Source: Halobacteriovorax sp. HLS (GTDB lineage: Bacteria > Bdellovibrionota > Bacteriovoracia > Bacteriovoracales > Bacteriovoracaceae). Taken from it: 64,000 nucleotides of DNA. The stretch is from contig NZ_QOCL01000002.1 in the NCBI RefSeq assembly GCF_004006665.1, forward strand, positions 62,001 through 126,000. The letters run 5' to 3'. The notes under the pieces were generated by a model. It saw only the letters and a list, made by a program, of their open reading frames with translations. It did no database searches and was not told the origin of the DNA. Of this stretch, positions 1-6,756 are shown one piece after another. The position numbers were made by a program, and so were the translations under genes. Each line of letters begins with the position of its first letter. Position 1 is the stretch's first letter.

Positions 1-127
1 AAAAATACTACATAAGTATTTAAAAAACTCTGATTTATATATAGTTAAAGATGGAAGTCATGTTCCACAGATAGACTTTCCAGAACTACTTAATGAAAGA
101 ATTCTCTCTTTTATCAAAAGATATTAA
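1..127 (+). CDS. C-terminal end of an alpha/beta-hydrolase-like protein (5' end outside window)
   Basis: An open frame runs in from the window edge (codons starting at base 2) and stops with TAA at 125-127. The last 41 residues include DGSHVPQIDFPELLNE and then a hydrophobic helix, ILSFI. This resembles the final catalytic-His turn (G-H-x-P-x-x-x-x-P) and last helix of alpha/beta-hydrolase proteins. The histidine in GSHVP would be the catalytic one. The gene ends inside the 3' end of the convergent neighbour (overlap 124-127), with no terminator between them. Only the tail is visible, so the substrate cannot be inferred. Confidence 0.5.
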   Translation, partial: KILHKYLKNSDLYIVKDGSHVPQIDFPELLNERILSFIKRY

Positions 128-1353
128 ATTTCTAAATTTTTATACTTTATAAGCTCGCCAAATACTCTAAGCATTGCAGATCTTGCTTGCGCCTTTTTAT
201 ATTCAGCATGAGAGGCTTCACCTTCAGTATTTTCTTTATGAGACTTCTCATCAACAACTTGAACCTCAAAAGGATAGAAGAATCTAATATCTCTTGCAAT
301 TAGCGAAACATCTAAATTTAGAATCTTCTTTGCAAGATCATTCTCTCCACTGGCCTTAGCTTCCTTTCTCAATCTATGAAATTCTTGTAAGAATGGATTT
401 TTATATTTAATAAGTTGTCTACAAGTAAACTGAATTGCCTGATAGCTTTTAGCAGAGTGACTATTGCGTTCATTTTCTTCTATGACAGAGCACTCTGAAA
501 TCTCTCTTTCAACCGCGTTTACAAAACGATCTTCAGCGAGGTCATTTCTTAGGCTCATTTTTACAACATTTTGATACTTGTCTCTCAATGTATTTAAATT
601 AACTAAAGTGTTTACGGAACGACTAGGCTTAACATTATGTGGAATAACAATATTCTGCTTAACAAGAAAATTAACGACTCTTAATGCATCAAATTTCGTC
701 TCAGTAATAAACCTCACTCCTATTCGATCAAAGAGTTCTTCTGCGACATTTTCAGCTTTATGAAGAAGCTTTATAATTACACTTTCTCTCGTTTTCTTAG
801 ACTTAGTTTCAAAGTCAACCAGCTTTATCTTTTCATCATCAGAACAAAGATAGAGATTATCGTCAGCATCTCTTGTAATAAACTTATAAAACTTATCAAA
901 AATTTGAGTTTGAATAGCAGAAAAATAATTAGAACGAAGATCTTTGTCAGTATGTAAAATTGTGTGCATGATTTTTAAAATAATCTCTGCCCAAAGTTCA
1001 TCTTCCTTAAGAGTCCCTTCTTTCTGACCAGTCGCCATTAGAAAGAGTTCACCAATATCTGTTATCATATATAGTGAGTTAGGTATTTTTAAATCTAGAC
1101 CTTCTTCATTACCCTCTTTTAGAAAGTATCTTCGAATAAACTGCAGTGCCTCTTGAAAATTTCCAAATAACTCGGCCCTACTCACAGGATCATTAGGATC
1201 AAGACCATAACCTCGCAAGAATTTATTCACCTGAGTACTATCGCCAATAGCCCCAACAAAGAACTTTGAATCTAAAGCAGATTTTCCGCTTACAATAACA
1301 TCCAAAATTTCCCAGTCGAACATATATTGTGATAAATAATTTGGTCTAACCAT
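124..1353 (-). CDS. RelA/SpoT-like conserved protein of unknown function
   Basis: This 409-residue soluble protein has no signal peptide or membrane segment. Its middle (about residues 180-225) has a KSKKTRESVIIKL stretch followed by DRIGVRFIT. These resemble the R-x-K-S...K and D-x-x-G-x-R elements of RelA/SpoT nucleotidyltransferase domains. Near the C-terminus, FEVQVVD followed by HAEYKKAQ resembles the E-V-Q-I...H-x-x-Y-K end of the same fold. I believe it belongs to an uncharacterised family seen mainly in Myxococcales and Bdellovibrio relatives (TIGR04552-like), but I could not check this. The start is supported by AAGGAAATAGG seven bases before ATG. It is convergent with the hydrolase and divergent from pgpA. 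Whether it makes (p)ppGpp is unknown, and a clear HD hydrolase domain is absent. Confidence 0.6.
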   Translation of the reverse strand: MVRPNYLSQYMFDWEILDVIVSGKSALDSKFFVGAIGDSTQVNKFLRGYGLDPNDPVSRAELFGNFQEALQFIRRYFLKEGNEEGLDLKIPNSLYMITDIGELFLMATGQKEGTLKEDELWAEIILKIMHTILHTDKDLRSNYFSAIQTQIFDKFYKFITRDADDNLYLCSDDEKIKLVDFETKSKKTRESVIIKLLHKAENVAEELFDRIGVRFITETKFDALRVVNFLVKQNIVIPHNVKPSRSVNTLVNLNTLRDKYQNVVKMSLRNDLAEDRFVNAVEREISECSVIEENERNSHSAKSYQAIQFTCRQLIKYKNPFLQEFHRLRKEAKASGENDLAKKILNLDVSLIARDIRFFYPFEVQVVDEKSHKENTEGEASHAEYKKAQARSAMLRVFGELIKYKNLEI

Positions 1354-1398
1354 TGATAACCTATTTCCTTAATAATCCATTTAAACTACCATAAGTGT

Positions 1399-1887
1399 AT
1401 GCCAGATAAAAATAAACTTAGTGTCAAAAATCTCGATATTTTCTTTCTTTCAGTAGGAGGAGCAGGCTTCTTTCCCTGGGCCCCCGGAACCTTTGGAACC
1501 TTAGTCACAATGCCCTTCTTGTATGCACTAGGTACCACAGGCGCCCCATACTTTCTTTTTCTACCATTCCTAATCATCTCAACGGCTGGAGCTTGTTTAG
1601 TAGCGGACATTACACAAAGAAAACTAGAACTTCATGATCCATCGTGGATAGTTATAGACGAATCATTAGGTATTGCAACGACTTGGCTCTTTATCCAGAA
1701 TCAGTCGATTCTTCATTATACAGTGATTTTTGCTCTATTTCGATTTTTTGATATCATAAAAATTTGGCCTGCCAGCTACTTTGATAAGAAAGTACATCAT
1801 GGTGCTGGTACTATCTTAGACGACATAATCAGCGGAATCTTCGCAGGGATCGTCTACTTGGGACTTTGCTACCTGCGCGTCATATAA
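1399..1887 (+). CDS. pgpA: phosphatidylglycerophosphatase A
   Basis: PgpA is an inner-membrane enzyme that removes the phosphate from phosphatidylglycerophosphate to give phosphatidylglycerol. The 162 residues carry the family signatures in order: GGAGFFPWAPGTFGTL near the N-terminus, WIVIDESLG in the middle, and RFFDIIKIWPA followed by HHGAGTILDD. Hydrophobic segments lie between them. The length is typical. No convincing Shine-Dalgarno sequence precedes the ATG, and only 45 bases separate it from the divergent neighbour, so its transcript may have a very short leader. The stop codon is followed at once by the ACTTACGCA repeat array that leads into recA. Confidence 0.93.
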   Translation: MPDKNKLSVKNLDIFFLSVGGAGFFPWAPGTFGTLVTMPFLYALGTTGAPYFLFLPFLIISTAGACLVADITQRKLELHDPSWIVIDESLGIATTWLFIQNQSILHYTVIFALFRFFDIIKIWPASYFDKKVHHGAGTILDDIISGIFAGIVYLGLCYLRVI

Positions 1888-1936
1888 ACTTACGCAACTT
1901 ACGCATTTTATGCTTGACTTACGCATGACTTACGCA
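1888..1936 (+). repeat. four direct copies of ACTTACGCA (iteron-like array)
   Basis: Four exact copies of the nonamer ACTTACGCA lie at 1888-1896, 1897-1905, 1917-1925 and 1928-1936. The start-to-start spacing is 9, 20 and 11 bases, close to one, two and one helical turns. The array begins right after the pgpA stop and lies about 190 bases before the recA start. The regular spacing suggests cooperative binding of a protein to one face of the helix. The binding protein is unknown. Confidence 0.75.
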
Positions 1937-1985
1937 AATAATTAGATATAAGAAATTTTGGCCAATATAGGCAATTTCGAGAATA

Positions 1986-2036
1986 TGGACTGTTTTTTAA
2001 GAGTAATTACAAGTAATTGAATTATAAAACAGTCCA
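1986..2036. promoter_or_regulatory. two concentric inverted repeats upstream of recA
   Basis: The outer arms TGGACTGTTTT (1986-1996) and AAAACAGTCCA (2026-2036) are a perfect 11-base inverted repeat. Inside, AATTAC-AA-GTAATT (2005-2018) is a second inverted repeat with almost the same centre (near 2011). Nested symmetry of this kind fits a strong RNA hairpin or a pair of operators. The core TTAC-NN-GTAA is close to, but one base shorter than, the TTAC-N3-GTAA LexA motif I recall for Bdellovibrio. Its role is inferred only from position. Confidence 0.6.
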
Positions 2037-2057
2037 CTAATTTGCTTAAGTTTCGTC

Positions 2058-2071
2058 GTGCCTTAAGGCAC
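2058..2071. promoter_or_regulatory. 14-base perfect palindrome upstream of recA
   Basis: GTGCCTTAAGGCAC is a perfect palindrome 56 bases before the recA start. It is the third symmetric element in this short leader, after the iteron array and the concentric repeats. It could be an operator, or a hairpin in the recA leader. I could not place a convincing sigma-70 promoter relative to it. Confidence 0.45.
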
Positions 2072-2127
2072 TAACAATGATAGCGTAATTTGACCGCACA
2101 CAATTAATAAAAGGTAGGAGTAAAACA

Positions 2128-3261
2128 ATGGCTTCAAAATCCACAACTTCGGATGCAAACAAAACAAAAGCACTAGACTTAGCACTTGCTACAATTGAAA
2201 AACAATTTGGTAAGGGTGCAATCATGAAACTTGACCCACAAACTAAGCTAGAAAGAGTACCTTCTATTTCTACAGGATGTTTAGGTCTTGACCTAGCTCT
2301 TGGTGTAGGTGGAATTCCTCAAGGTCGAATCATTGAAATTTACGGGCCAGAGTCATCTGGTAAAACAACTCTAACACTACATATAGCGGCCGAGTGCCAA
2401 AAAGCTGGTGGAACAGTCGCATTTGTTGATGCAGAACATGCGCTAGATACACATTATGCTCAAAACCTTGGTGTTGATATTCCTAACACACTTATATCTC
2501 AACCAGACAGTGGTGAACAAGCTCTAGAAATTACAGATATGCTTGTACGCTCTGGTGCTGTTGATCTTTTAATTGTTGACTCTGTTGCTGCTCTTACTCC
2601 AAGAGCTGAACTTGAAGGAGATATGGGTGATTCTCATATGGGACTTCAAGCGAGACTAATGTCACAAGCTTTAAGAAAATTAACAGGATCAATTTCACGA
2701 TCAAACACTACAGTAATTTTTATTAACCAGCTTAGAATGAAAATCGGAGTTATGTTTGGTAACCCGGAAACAACAACTGGTGGTAATGCTTTAAAATTCT
2801 ACTCTTCAGTTAGACTAGACATCAGAAGAATCGGTGCAATTAAAAATGGTGACGATGTTACAGGTAACAGAACAAGAGTAAAAGTTGTTAAAAACAAAGT
2901 TGCTCCTCCATTTAAGCAAATAGAATTTGATATTATGTATGGTAGTGGTATTTCTAAGACTGGAGATGTACTAGACCTCGCTGTTGAACATGGTGTTGTT
3001 GAAAAAGCTGGAGCATGGTTCTCATATAATAATGCCAAAATTGGTCAAGGTAGAGAAAACTCAAAGAATTTTCTTACTGAGAACAGTGAGATCTTTGAAG
3101 AAATAAAACAAAAAGTTCTTGCTAAGAATGGCCTTATAAAGCTTGATGAGCCTGAGATTAATCCAGAAACAGGTGAAATTCTCGATAATGGAGCACAGGA
3201 TATCGTTGAAGAAGCTAAGCCTGCAAAGAAAACAAAAAAGACAAAGAAAACAATTCAATAA
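2128..3261 (+). CDS. recA: recombinase RecA
   Basis: RecA forms ATP-dependent filaments on single-stranded DNA, drives strand exchange and triggers LexA cleavage. Visible motifs are the Walker [10 protein letters not shown] (about residue 74), [21 protein letters not shown] (Walker B), the L1 loop region [18 protein letters not shown], and [21 protein letters not shown] (L2 region). The 377-residue length is slightly longer than E. coli RecA. The C-terminus is unusual: after a short acidic stretch it ends in a lysine-rich tail with KKTKKTKKT, where many RecA proteins are acidic. The ATG follows AGGTAGGAG with a good spacing. recX follows immediately, separated by a hairpin. Confidence 0.98.
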   Translation: MASKSTTSDANKTKALDLALATIEKQFGKGAIMKLDPQTKLERVPSISTGCLGLDLALGVGGIPQGRIIEIYGPESSGKTTLTLHIAAECQKAGGTVAFVDAEHALDTHYAQNLGVDIPNTLISQPDSGEQALEITDMLVRSGAVDLLIVDSVAALTPRAELEGDMGDSHMGLQARLMSQALRKLTGSISRSNTTVIFINQLRMKIGVMFGNPETTTGGNALKFYSSVRLDIRRIGAIKNGDDVTGNRTRVKVVKNKVAPPFKQIEFDIMYGSGISKTGDVLDLAVEHGVVEKAGAWFSYNNAKIGQGRENSKNFLTENSEIFEEIKQKVLAKNGLIKLDEPEINPETGEILDNGAQDIVEEAKPAKKTKKTKKTIQ

Positions 3262-3274
3262 CTCTTTTAAAGTA

Positions 3275-3304
3275 CCTTGGCCCAGATGAATATCTGGCCC
3301 AAGG
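3275..3304 (+). promoter_or_regulatory. hairpin between recA and recX overlapping the recX ribosome site
   Basis: CCTTGGCCCAGAT and ATCTGGCCCAAGG can pair as a 13-base stem with one C-C mismatch and a GAAT loop. No T-run follows, so it is a poor intrinsic terminator. The right arm runs into AAGGGA (3301-3306), the Shine-Dalgarno sequence of recX, whose ATG is at 3314. Folding would therefore hide part of that site. In E. coli, recX expression is kept low by a hairpin at the same place, which makes attenuation of RecX here a reasonable inference. Confidence 0.6.
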
Positions 3305-3313
3305 GATCTTATT

Positions 3314-3814
3314 ATGAAAAAAGTCGAAGAATCTTCTCAAAAATCAGCATATTTATACTGCATAAGACTTCTCGCTAAGAGAGACTATTCCATTTATAAA
3401 ATTACAAAGAAATTAAAAGAGCGTGGCTATGATGGCGAACACATAGAGCAAGCGATTCAAGAAGTAATAGATCTAGGCTATTTAAAAGAAGAAAACTATA
3501 TCGAAGCGAGAGTTAAGGGCCTTATGCATAAAGGTTTACATCCAAGCTTCATTCAAATTAAGCTTCAAGAAGAGAAAATAAGAGTTGATGTGGATTATAT
3601 TTTAGATATTTTTTCACAGTATCCCATGTCTACATGTGAACAAGTTGATAAACTAATTAAAAAGAAGCTTCCAAGAGAGATAGATTTCAACCATCAAGAC
3701 TACGAAACAAAGCAAAAAATTAAGCAACGAGTCTTTAGGTACCTTATGAGCAAAGGGCATTCTTATTCAAAAATACAATCACAATTCGAAATAATTATTT
3801 CATCTAACCAATAA
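3314..3814 (+). CDS. recX: regulatory protein RecX
   Basis: RecX binds RecA filaments and usually limits their activity. The 166 residues show the expected all-helical tandem three-helix repeats: a first repeat around AYLYCIRLLAKRDYS / KKLKERGY, then a DLGYLKEENYIEARV segment typical of the family, and a last repeat ending FRYLMSKGHSY. Length and position directly after recA support the call. Its ribosome site AAGGGA overlaps the upstream hairpin, so translation may be held down. Confidence 0.9.
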   Translation: MKKVEESSQKSAYLYCIRLLAKRDYSIYKITKKLKERGYDGEHIEQAIQEVIDLGYLKEENYIEARVKGLMHKGLHPSFIQIKLQEEKIRVDVDYILDIFSQYPMSTCEQVDKLIKKKLPREIDFNHQDYETKQKIKQRVFRYLMSKGHSYSKIQSQFEIIISSNQ

Positions 3815-3863
3815 TTTCACTTAATCATTTTTTGTGGTAAATTTTTATTAACTAAGGATTACC

Positions 3864-5582
3864 ATGAAAATTTTAAATATATTTTTACTTTCTATCGCTA
3901 TACTTATTTCTTCATGTAAGAAGCAAGATAAAACAAATACTCTAAATGTTTCATTATCTGGTGAAATTTCTACGATAGACCCTGCTAATAGTTACGATAC
4001 TATTTCTGCCTCAATCGTTTATCAAGGATATGAACAATTATATGAGTATCATTATTTAAAGAGACCTTATACTCTGCAACCATTACTCGCAGAAGGTATG
4101 CCTACAATTGAAAATGATGGTAAGAAATATACAATTAAAATTAAGAAAAATATTCAATATCATGATGATCCTGCATTTAAAGGCAAAAAGCGTTTCGTAA
4201 CCTCAAAAGACTTTATTACACAGCTAAAAAGGCTTGCCTATCTTCCTACCAATAGTAATGGGTGGTGGTTATTTGATCAAAAAATCAAAGGGATCAACGA
4301 TTTTAGAAATAAAGTAGGAAGAGATTTTTCAAAATTTAAATCCTATAGTATTTCAGGAGTAACTGCACCTGATGATCACACCTTAGTCATTGAGCTTAAT
4401 GACCCTTACCCTCAAATGCTCTATACACTTGCAATGAGCTTCACTTCACCGATTCCGATAGAAGCTGTCGAAATGTATGAAAATAACTTAAATAATAAAA
4501 TTATAGGAACAGGCCCTTATCAATTAGATGAATGGAAATCTTCTATTAGACTAACACTAAAAAAGAATCCATATTACAGAAAGGTTTTTTACCCAGGTCA
4601 AGGTGACCGAATAGCAAATAGCAGAAACCTTCTAGCTGATTCAGGAAAGGTCATGCCATTCATAGAAAAGGTAGAATATAACGTTTATAAAGAGGCTCAA
4701 ACGAGATGGTTAAATTTTAAAGCAAAGAAAATCGACTACCTCGTAATACCAAAAGACAACTACAGCTCTGCTGTCGATCCTAATGGTAATCTTACTCCTG
4801 AGCTTGAAAAAGAAGATATAAAGTTACAAATATTTCCTACGCTAACTTACTGGTGGCTTTCATTCAATATGAATGATCCTCTTTTAGGAAAGAATAAAAA
4901 TCTAAGAAAAGCGATAGCACATGGAATTGATGTAGAAAAATACATAAAGGTCTTCACAAATAATATTGGTCAAAAGTCTAATTCAATCTATCCTCCAGGT
5001 ATACCTGGTTATGATCCATCTTCTAAACTACCTTATGAGTACAATACAGAAAAAGCTAAGATGTATTTAAGAAAAGCTGGCTTCCCTGACGGCAAGGGAC
5101 TACCTCCTCTTACTTATGATGTAAGAGGAGTTAGCGCAACCAATCGTCAACAAGCTGACTTTGTAAAATCAGAGCTATTAAAGATTGGTATCAACGTTGA
5201 AGTTGCACTAAATACATTTCCAGGATTTCTAGAGAAAGCAAGGCAGGGTAAACTTCAGTTCTGGCAAGACGGTTGGGCACTAGATTACCCAGATGCAGAA
5301 AATGTATTACAACTACTCATCACAAGAAACCATGCTCCTGGACCAAATTCAACTTTTTACTCTAATCCTAAGTTTGACAAACTTTTTAACGAGTTAAAAG
5401 TTCTTCCTAATGGAGCCAAAAAGAATGAGTTAATGAAGGAAATGGAGTCAATAATTATCGATGAGTTGCCTTGGGTGATGCAATATTACTCACGTAACTA
5501 TATCCTTTATCACGACAGATTAAATAACTATCGCCACTCTGATTTGATCTACAATAACTTTAAATATTTACGACTAAAATAG
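3864..5582 (+). CDS. peptide-type ABC transporter substrate-binding lipoprotein (OppA/DppA family)
   Basis: The 572-residue product starts with a lipoprotein signal peptide ending in LISSC, so it should be lipid-anchored on the outer face of a membrane. The mature part fits the family 5 solute-binding fold that captures oligopeptides for an ABC importer. Examples are LSGEISTIDPANSYDTIS at the N-terminus, IGTGPYQLDEW, NPYYR, LRKAIAHGID, and FWQDGWALDYPDAENVL near the C-terminus. No permease or ATPase genes lie nearby, so it is an orphan that must share a distant transporter or act in sensing. A terminator follows 35 bases after the stop. Confidence 0.88.
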   Translation: MKILNIFLLSIAILISSCKKQDKTNTLNVSLSGEISTIDPANSYDTISASIVYQGYEQLYEYHYLKRPYTLQPLLAEGMPTIENDGKKYTIKIKKNIQYHDDPAFKGKKRFVTSKDFITQLKRLAYLPTNSNGWWLFDQKIKGINDFRNKVGRDFSKFKSYSISGVTAPDDHTLVIELNDPYPQMLYTLAMSFTSPIPIEAVEMYENNLNNKIIGTGPYQLDEWKSSIRLTLKKNPYYRKVFYPGQGDRIANSRNLLADSGKVMPFIEKVEYNVYKEAQTRWLNFKAKKIDYLVIPKDNYSSAVDPNGNLTPELEKEDIKLQIFPTLTYWWLSFNMNDPLLGKNKNLRKAIAHGIDVEKYIKVFTNNIGQKSNSIYPPGIPGYDPSSKLPYEYNTEKAKMYLRKAGFPDGKGLPPLTYDVRGVSATNRQQADFVKSELLKIGINVEVALNTFPGFLEKARQGKLQFWQDGWALDYPDAENVLQLLITRNHAPGPNSTFYSNPKFDKLFNELKVLPNGAKKNELMKEMESIIIDELPWVMQYYSRNYILYHDRLNNYRHSDLIYNNFKYLRLK

Positions 5583-5616
5583 TCCACTTCTTCGCCTCAA
5601 TACGGCAATTTTTTAC

Positions 5617-5644
5617 AAAGCCCGACTAACGTTGGGCTTTTCTT
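5617..5644 (+). terminator. intrinsic terminator after the peptide-binding lipoprotein gene
   Basis: AAAGCCCGAC and GTTGGGCTTT pair around a TAAC loop (one G-T pair), followed by TTC and a T-rich stretch. It ends the transcript of the 572-residue lipoprotein gene, just before the small exported protein gene at 5712. Confidence 0.75.
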
Positions 5645-5711
5645 TAGTTCAACTGCCTTTCTATCGATAAGCTCTATAAGACTTCGGTCAACCTGCAACT
5701 TAGGAAAGATT

Positions 5712-6113
5712 ATGAAACGCAAGAACCTGCAAATTCTAATGGGTGTCATCTTTATGTTCACAGCGAGCATGGCATTTGCTCGGGATTTTATTATTTTCAG
5801 TATTGTTCAAGATTTACCAATGGGATATGAGCAAGAAGTCGTTAACAAAAACTTCTATGTAAATATTGGTAGCGAACAAGGTGTTAATGAAGGCACAACC
5901 CTAGACGTAGTAAGAACTATCTCTAGACTTGATCCCTATAAAAGAAAAGAAAGATATACATACAATATCAAGATTGGTGAATTAGAAGTGCTTCATTCCG
6001 AAAAAGGAAGTGCAATAGCGACACTTAAAGAAAGTAACGTTGGCAAGGATCAAAAAGTTTATGATATTGGCAGCTTTATGGTTGGAGATAGAGTAAACGT
6101 AAAAGTTAAGTAA
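5712..6113 (+). CDS. small exported protein, FlgT-C-like, function unknown
   Basis: The 133 residues begin with a clear Sec signal peptide (about residues 1-23, ending MAFA). The mature part holds FYVNIGSEQGVNEGTTLDVVR and later KIGELEVLHSEKGSAIATL. This resembles the small beta-rich C-terminal domain of FlgT-like flagellar assembly proteins, in which a glycine-rich 'iGseqGV..G..ldV' strand-turn is typical. The assignment is by pattern only. The ATG follows TTAGGAAAG. The gene ends exactly where the convergent 79-residue gene ends (6113/6114), with no terminator between. The preceding gene is separated by a terminator, so it has its own promoter. Confidence 0.55.
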   Translation: MKRKNLQILMGVIFMFTASMAFARDFIIFSIVQDLPMGYEQEVVNKNFYVNIGSEQGVNEGTTLDVVRTISRLDPYKRKERYTYNIKIGELEVLHSEKGSAIATLKESNVGKDQKVYDIGSFMVGDRVNVKVK

Positions 6114-6353
6114 TTACATAGTGATTGAGTGAAGATTTGTTCTTCGCTCTTTTACTAAAACGACCATCTTATCTACAGCTCTCAAGGACTTCTCTAGCTT
6201 GTCGATTATACCTTGATCAACAATCTGATCATCATCAGAAGTTATTTTCTTCAAGGCAATATTACCCATACCCTGAGCTACAACGAGTTGGTTACTTAAA
6301 TCATGTAGAAACTTTCTCTCGGCCATGGCCATTTCTTCAATTGTACTACTCAT
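6114..6353 (-). CDS. stand-alone histidine-kinase dimerisation-like helical protein
   Basis: This 79-residue protein is almost all helix. RKFLHDLSNQLVVAQG resembles the H-box of histidine kinase dimerisation domains (typically F-x-H-D-L-x-N-x-L), with His at about residue 17. A second helix with LRAVDKMVVLVKERR follows. There is no ATPase domain, sensor or receiver, so it cannot phosphorylate itself; it could be a phosphotransfer, scaffold or decoy module. The ATG is preceded by AAAGGAGC. It lies 32 bases downstream of the 87-residue gene on the same strand and may be cotranscribed with it. Assignment rests on one motif, so it is tentative. Confidence 0.55.
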   Translation of the reverse strand: MSSTIEEMAMAERKFLHDLSNQLVVAQGMGNIALKKITSDDDQIVDQGIIDKLEKSLRAVDKMVVLVKERRTNLHSITM

Positions 6354-6385
6354 AAGATGCTCCTTTAAAAAATTATTCTATCACA

Positions 6386-6649
6386 TCATTTACAAACGTA
6401 ACAAATCTTTTTGAGTTCCTTATATTTGATCAACTTAGTTCTTAATACACCTCGGCAATTCTCAATTACCTCTAAGAACATTACATACTCTTCACCGACT
6501 AGTATAGAGCCCCTTAACGGCTTACACACTTCTACAGATGTTACCCTTTGACCGTTTAGATAGCCTTTAAAATGGAAAGAGTAATAAATATCATACTTAT
6601 TTCGTATTACTTTTTTTCCACATATTGAAACTAAGACTACATTTTTCAT
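6386..6649 (-). CDS. hypothetical small protein
   Basis: I do not recognise this 87-residue protein. It is predicted to be mostly beta-strand (YDIYYSFHFKGYLNGQ, then RGSILVGEEYVMFLEVI), with five cysteines, two of them in the final CYVCK. It has no signal peptide. A strong ribosome site (AAAGGAGAG) before the ATG argues that it is real. It is divergent from the acyl-CoA synthetase gene, and the HDLSN-motif gene lies downstream on the same strand. Confidence 0.6.
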   Translation of the reverse strand: MKNVVLVSICGKKVIRNKYDIYYSFHFKGYLNGQRVTSVEVCKPLRGSILVGEEYVMFLEVIENCRGVLRTKLIKYKELKKICYVCK

Positions 6650-6756
6650 AAGCTCTCCTTTCTATCTTTTCAGTGTCTAATAGATTAAAATTATGGAAAT
6701 AATAGAAATTCGTATTGTCTTGAAATCACAGTTAATCTTTTGGAGCTTTTAAAATA

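Noticed and set aside
1888-1936. CRISPR array or plasmid-type replication origin from the ACTTACGCA repeats
   Set aside because: Repeats are only nine bases with almost no spacers, and no cas or rep gene is near.
2007-2016. LexA box upstream of recA (TTACAAGTAA)
   Set aside because: The spacer is two bases, not three as in the Bdellovibrio-type motif I recall, and recA is reported not to be LexA-controlled there. I keep it only as part of the concentric inverted repeat.
5644-5670. FliA-type promoter before the FlgT-like small protein
   Set aside because: The -10 (ATCGATAA) matches six of eight bases and the -35 (TTAG) only two of four, so it is too weak to claim.
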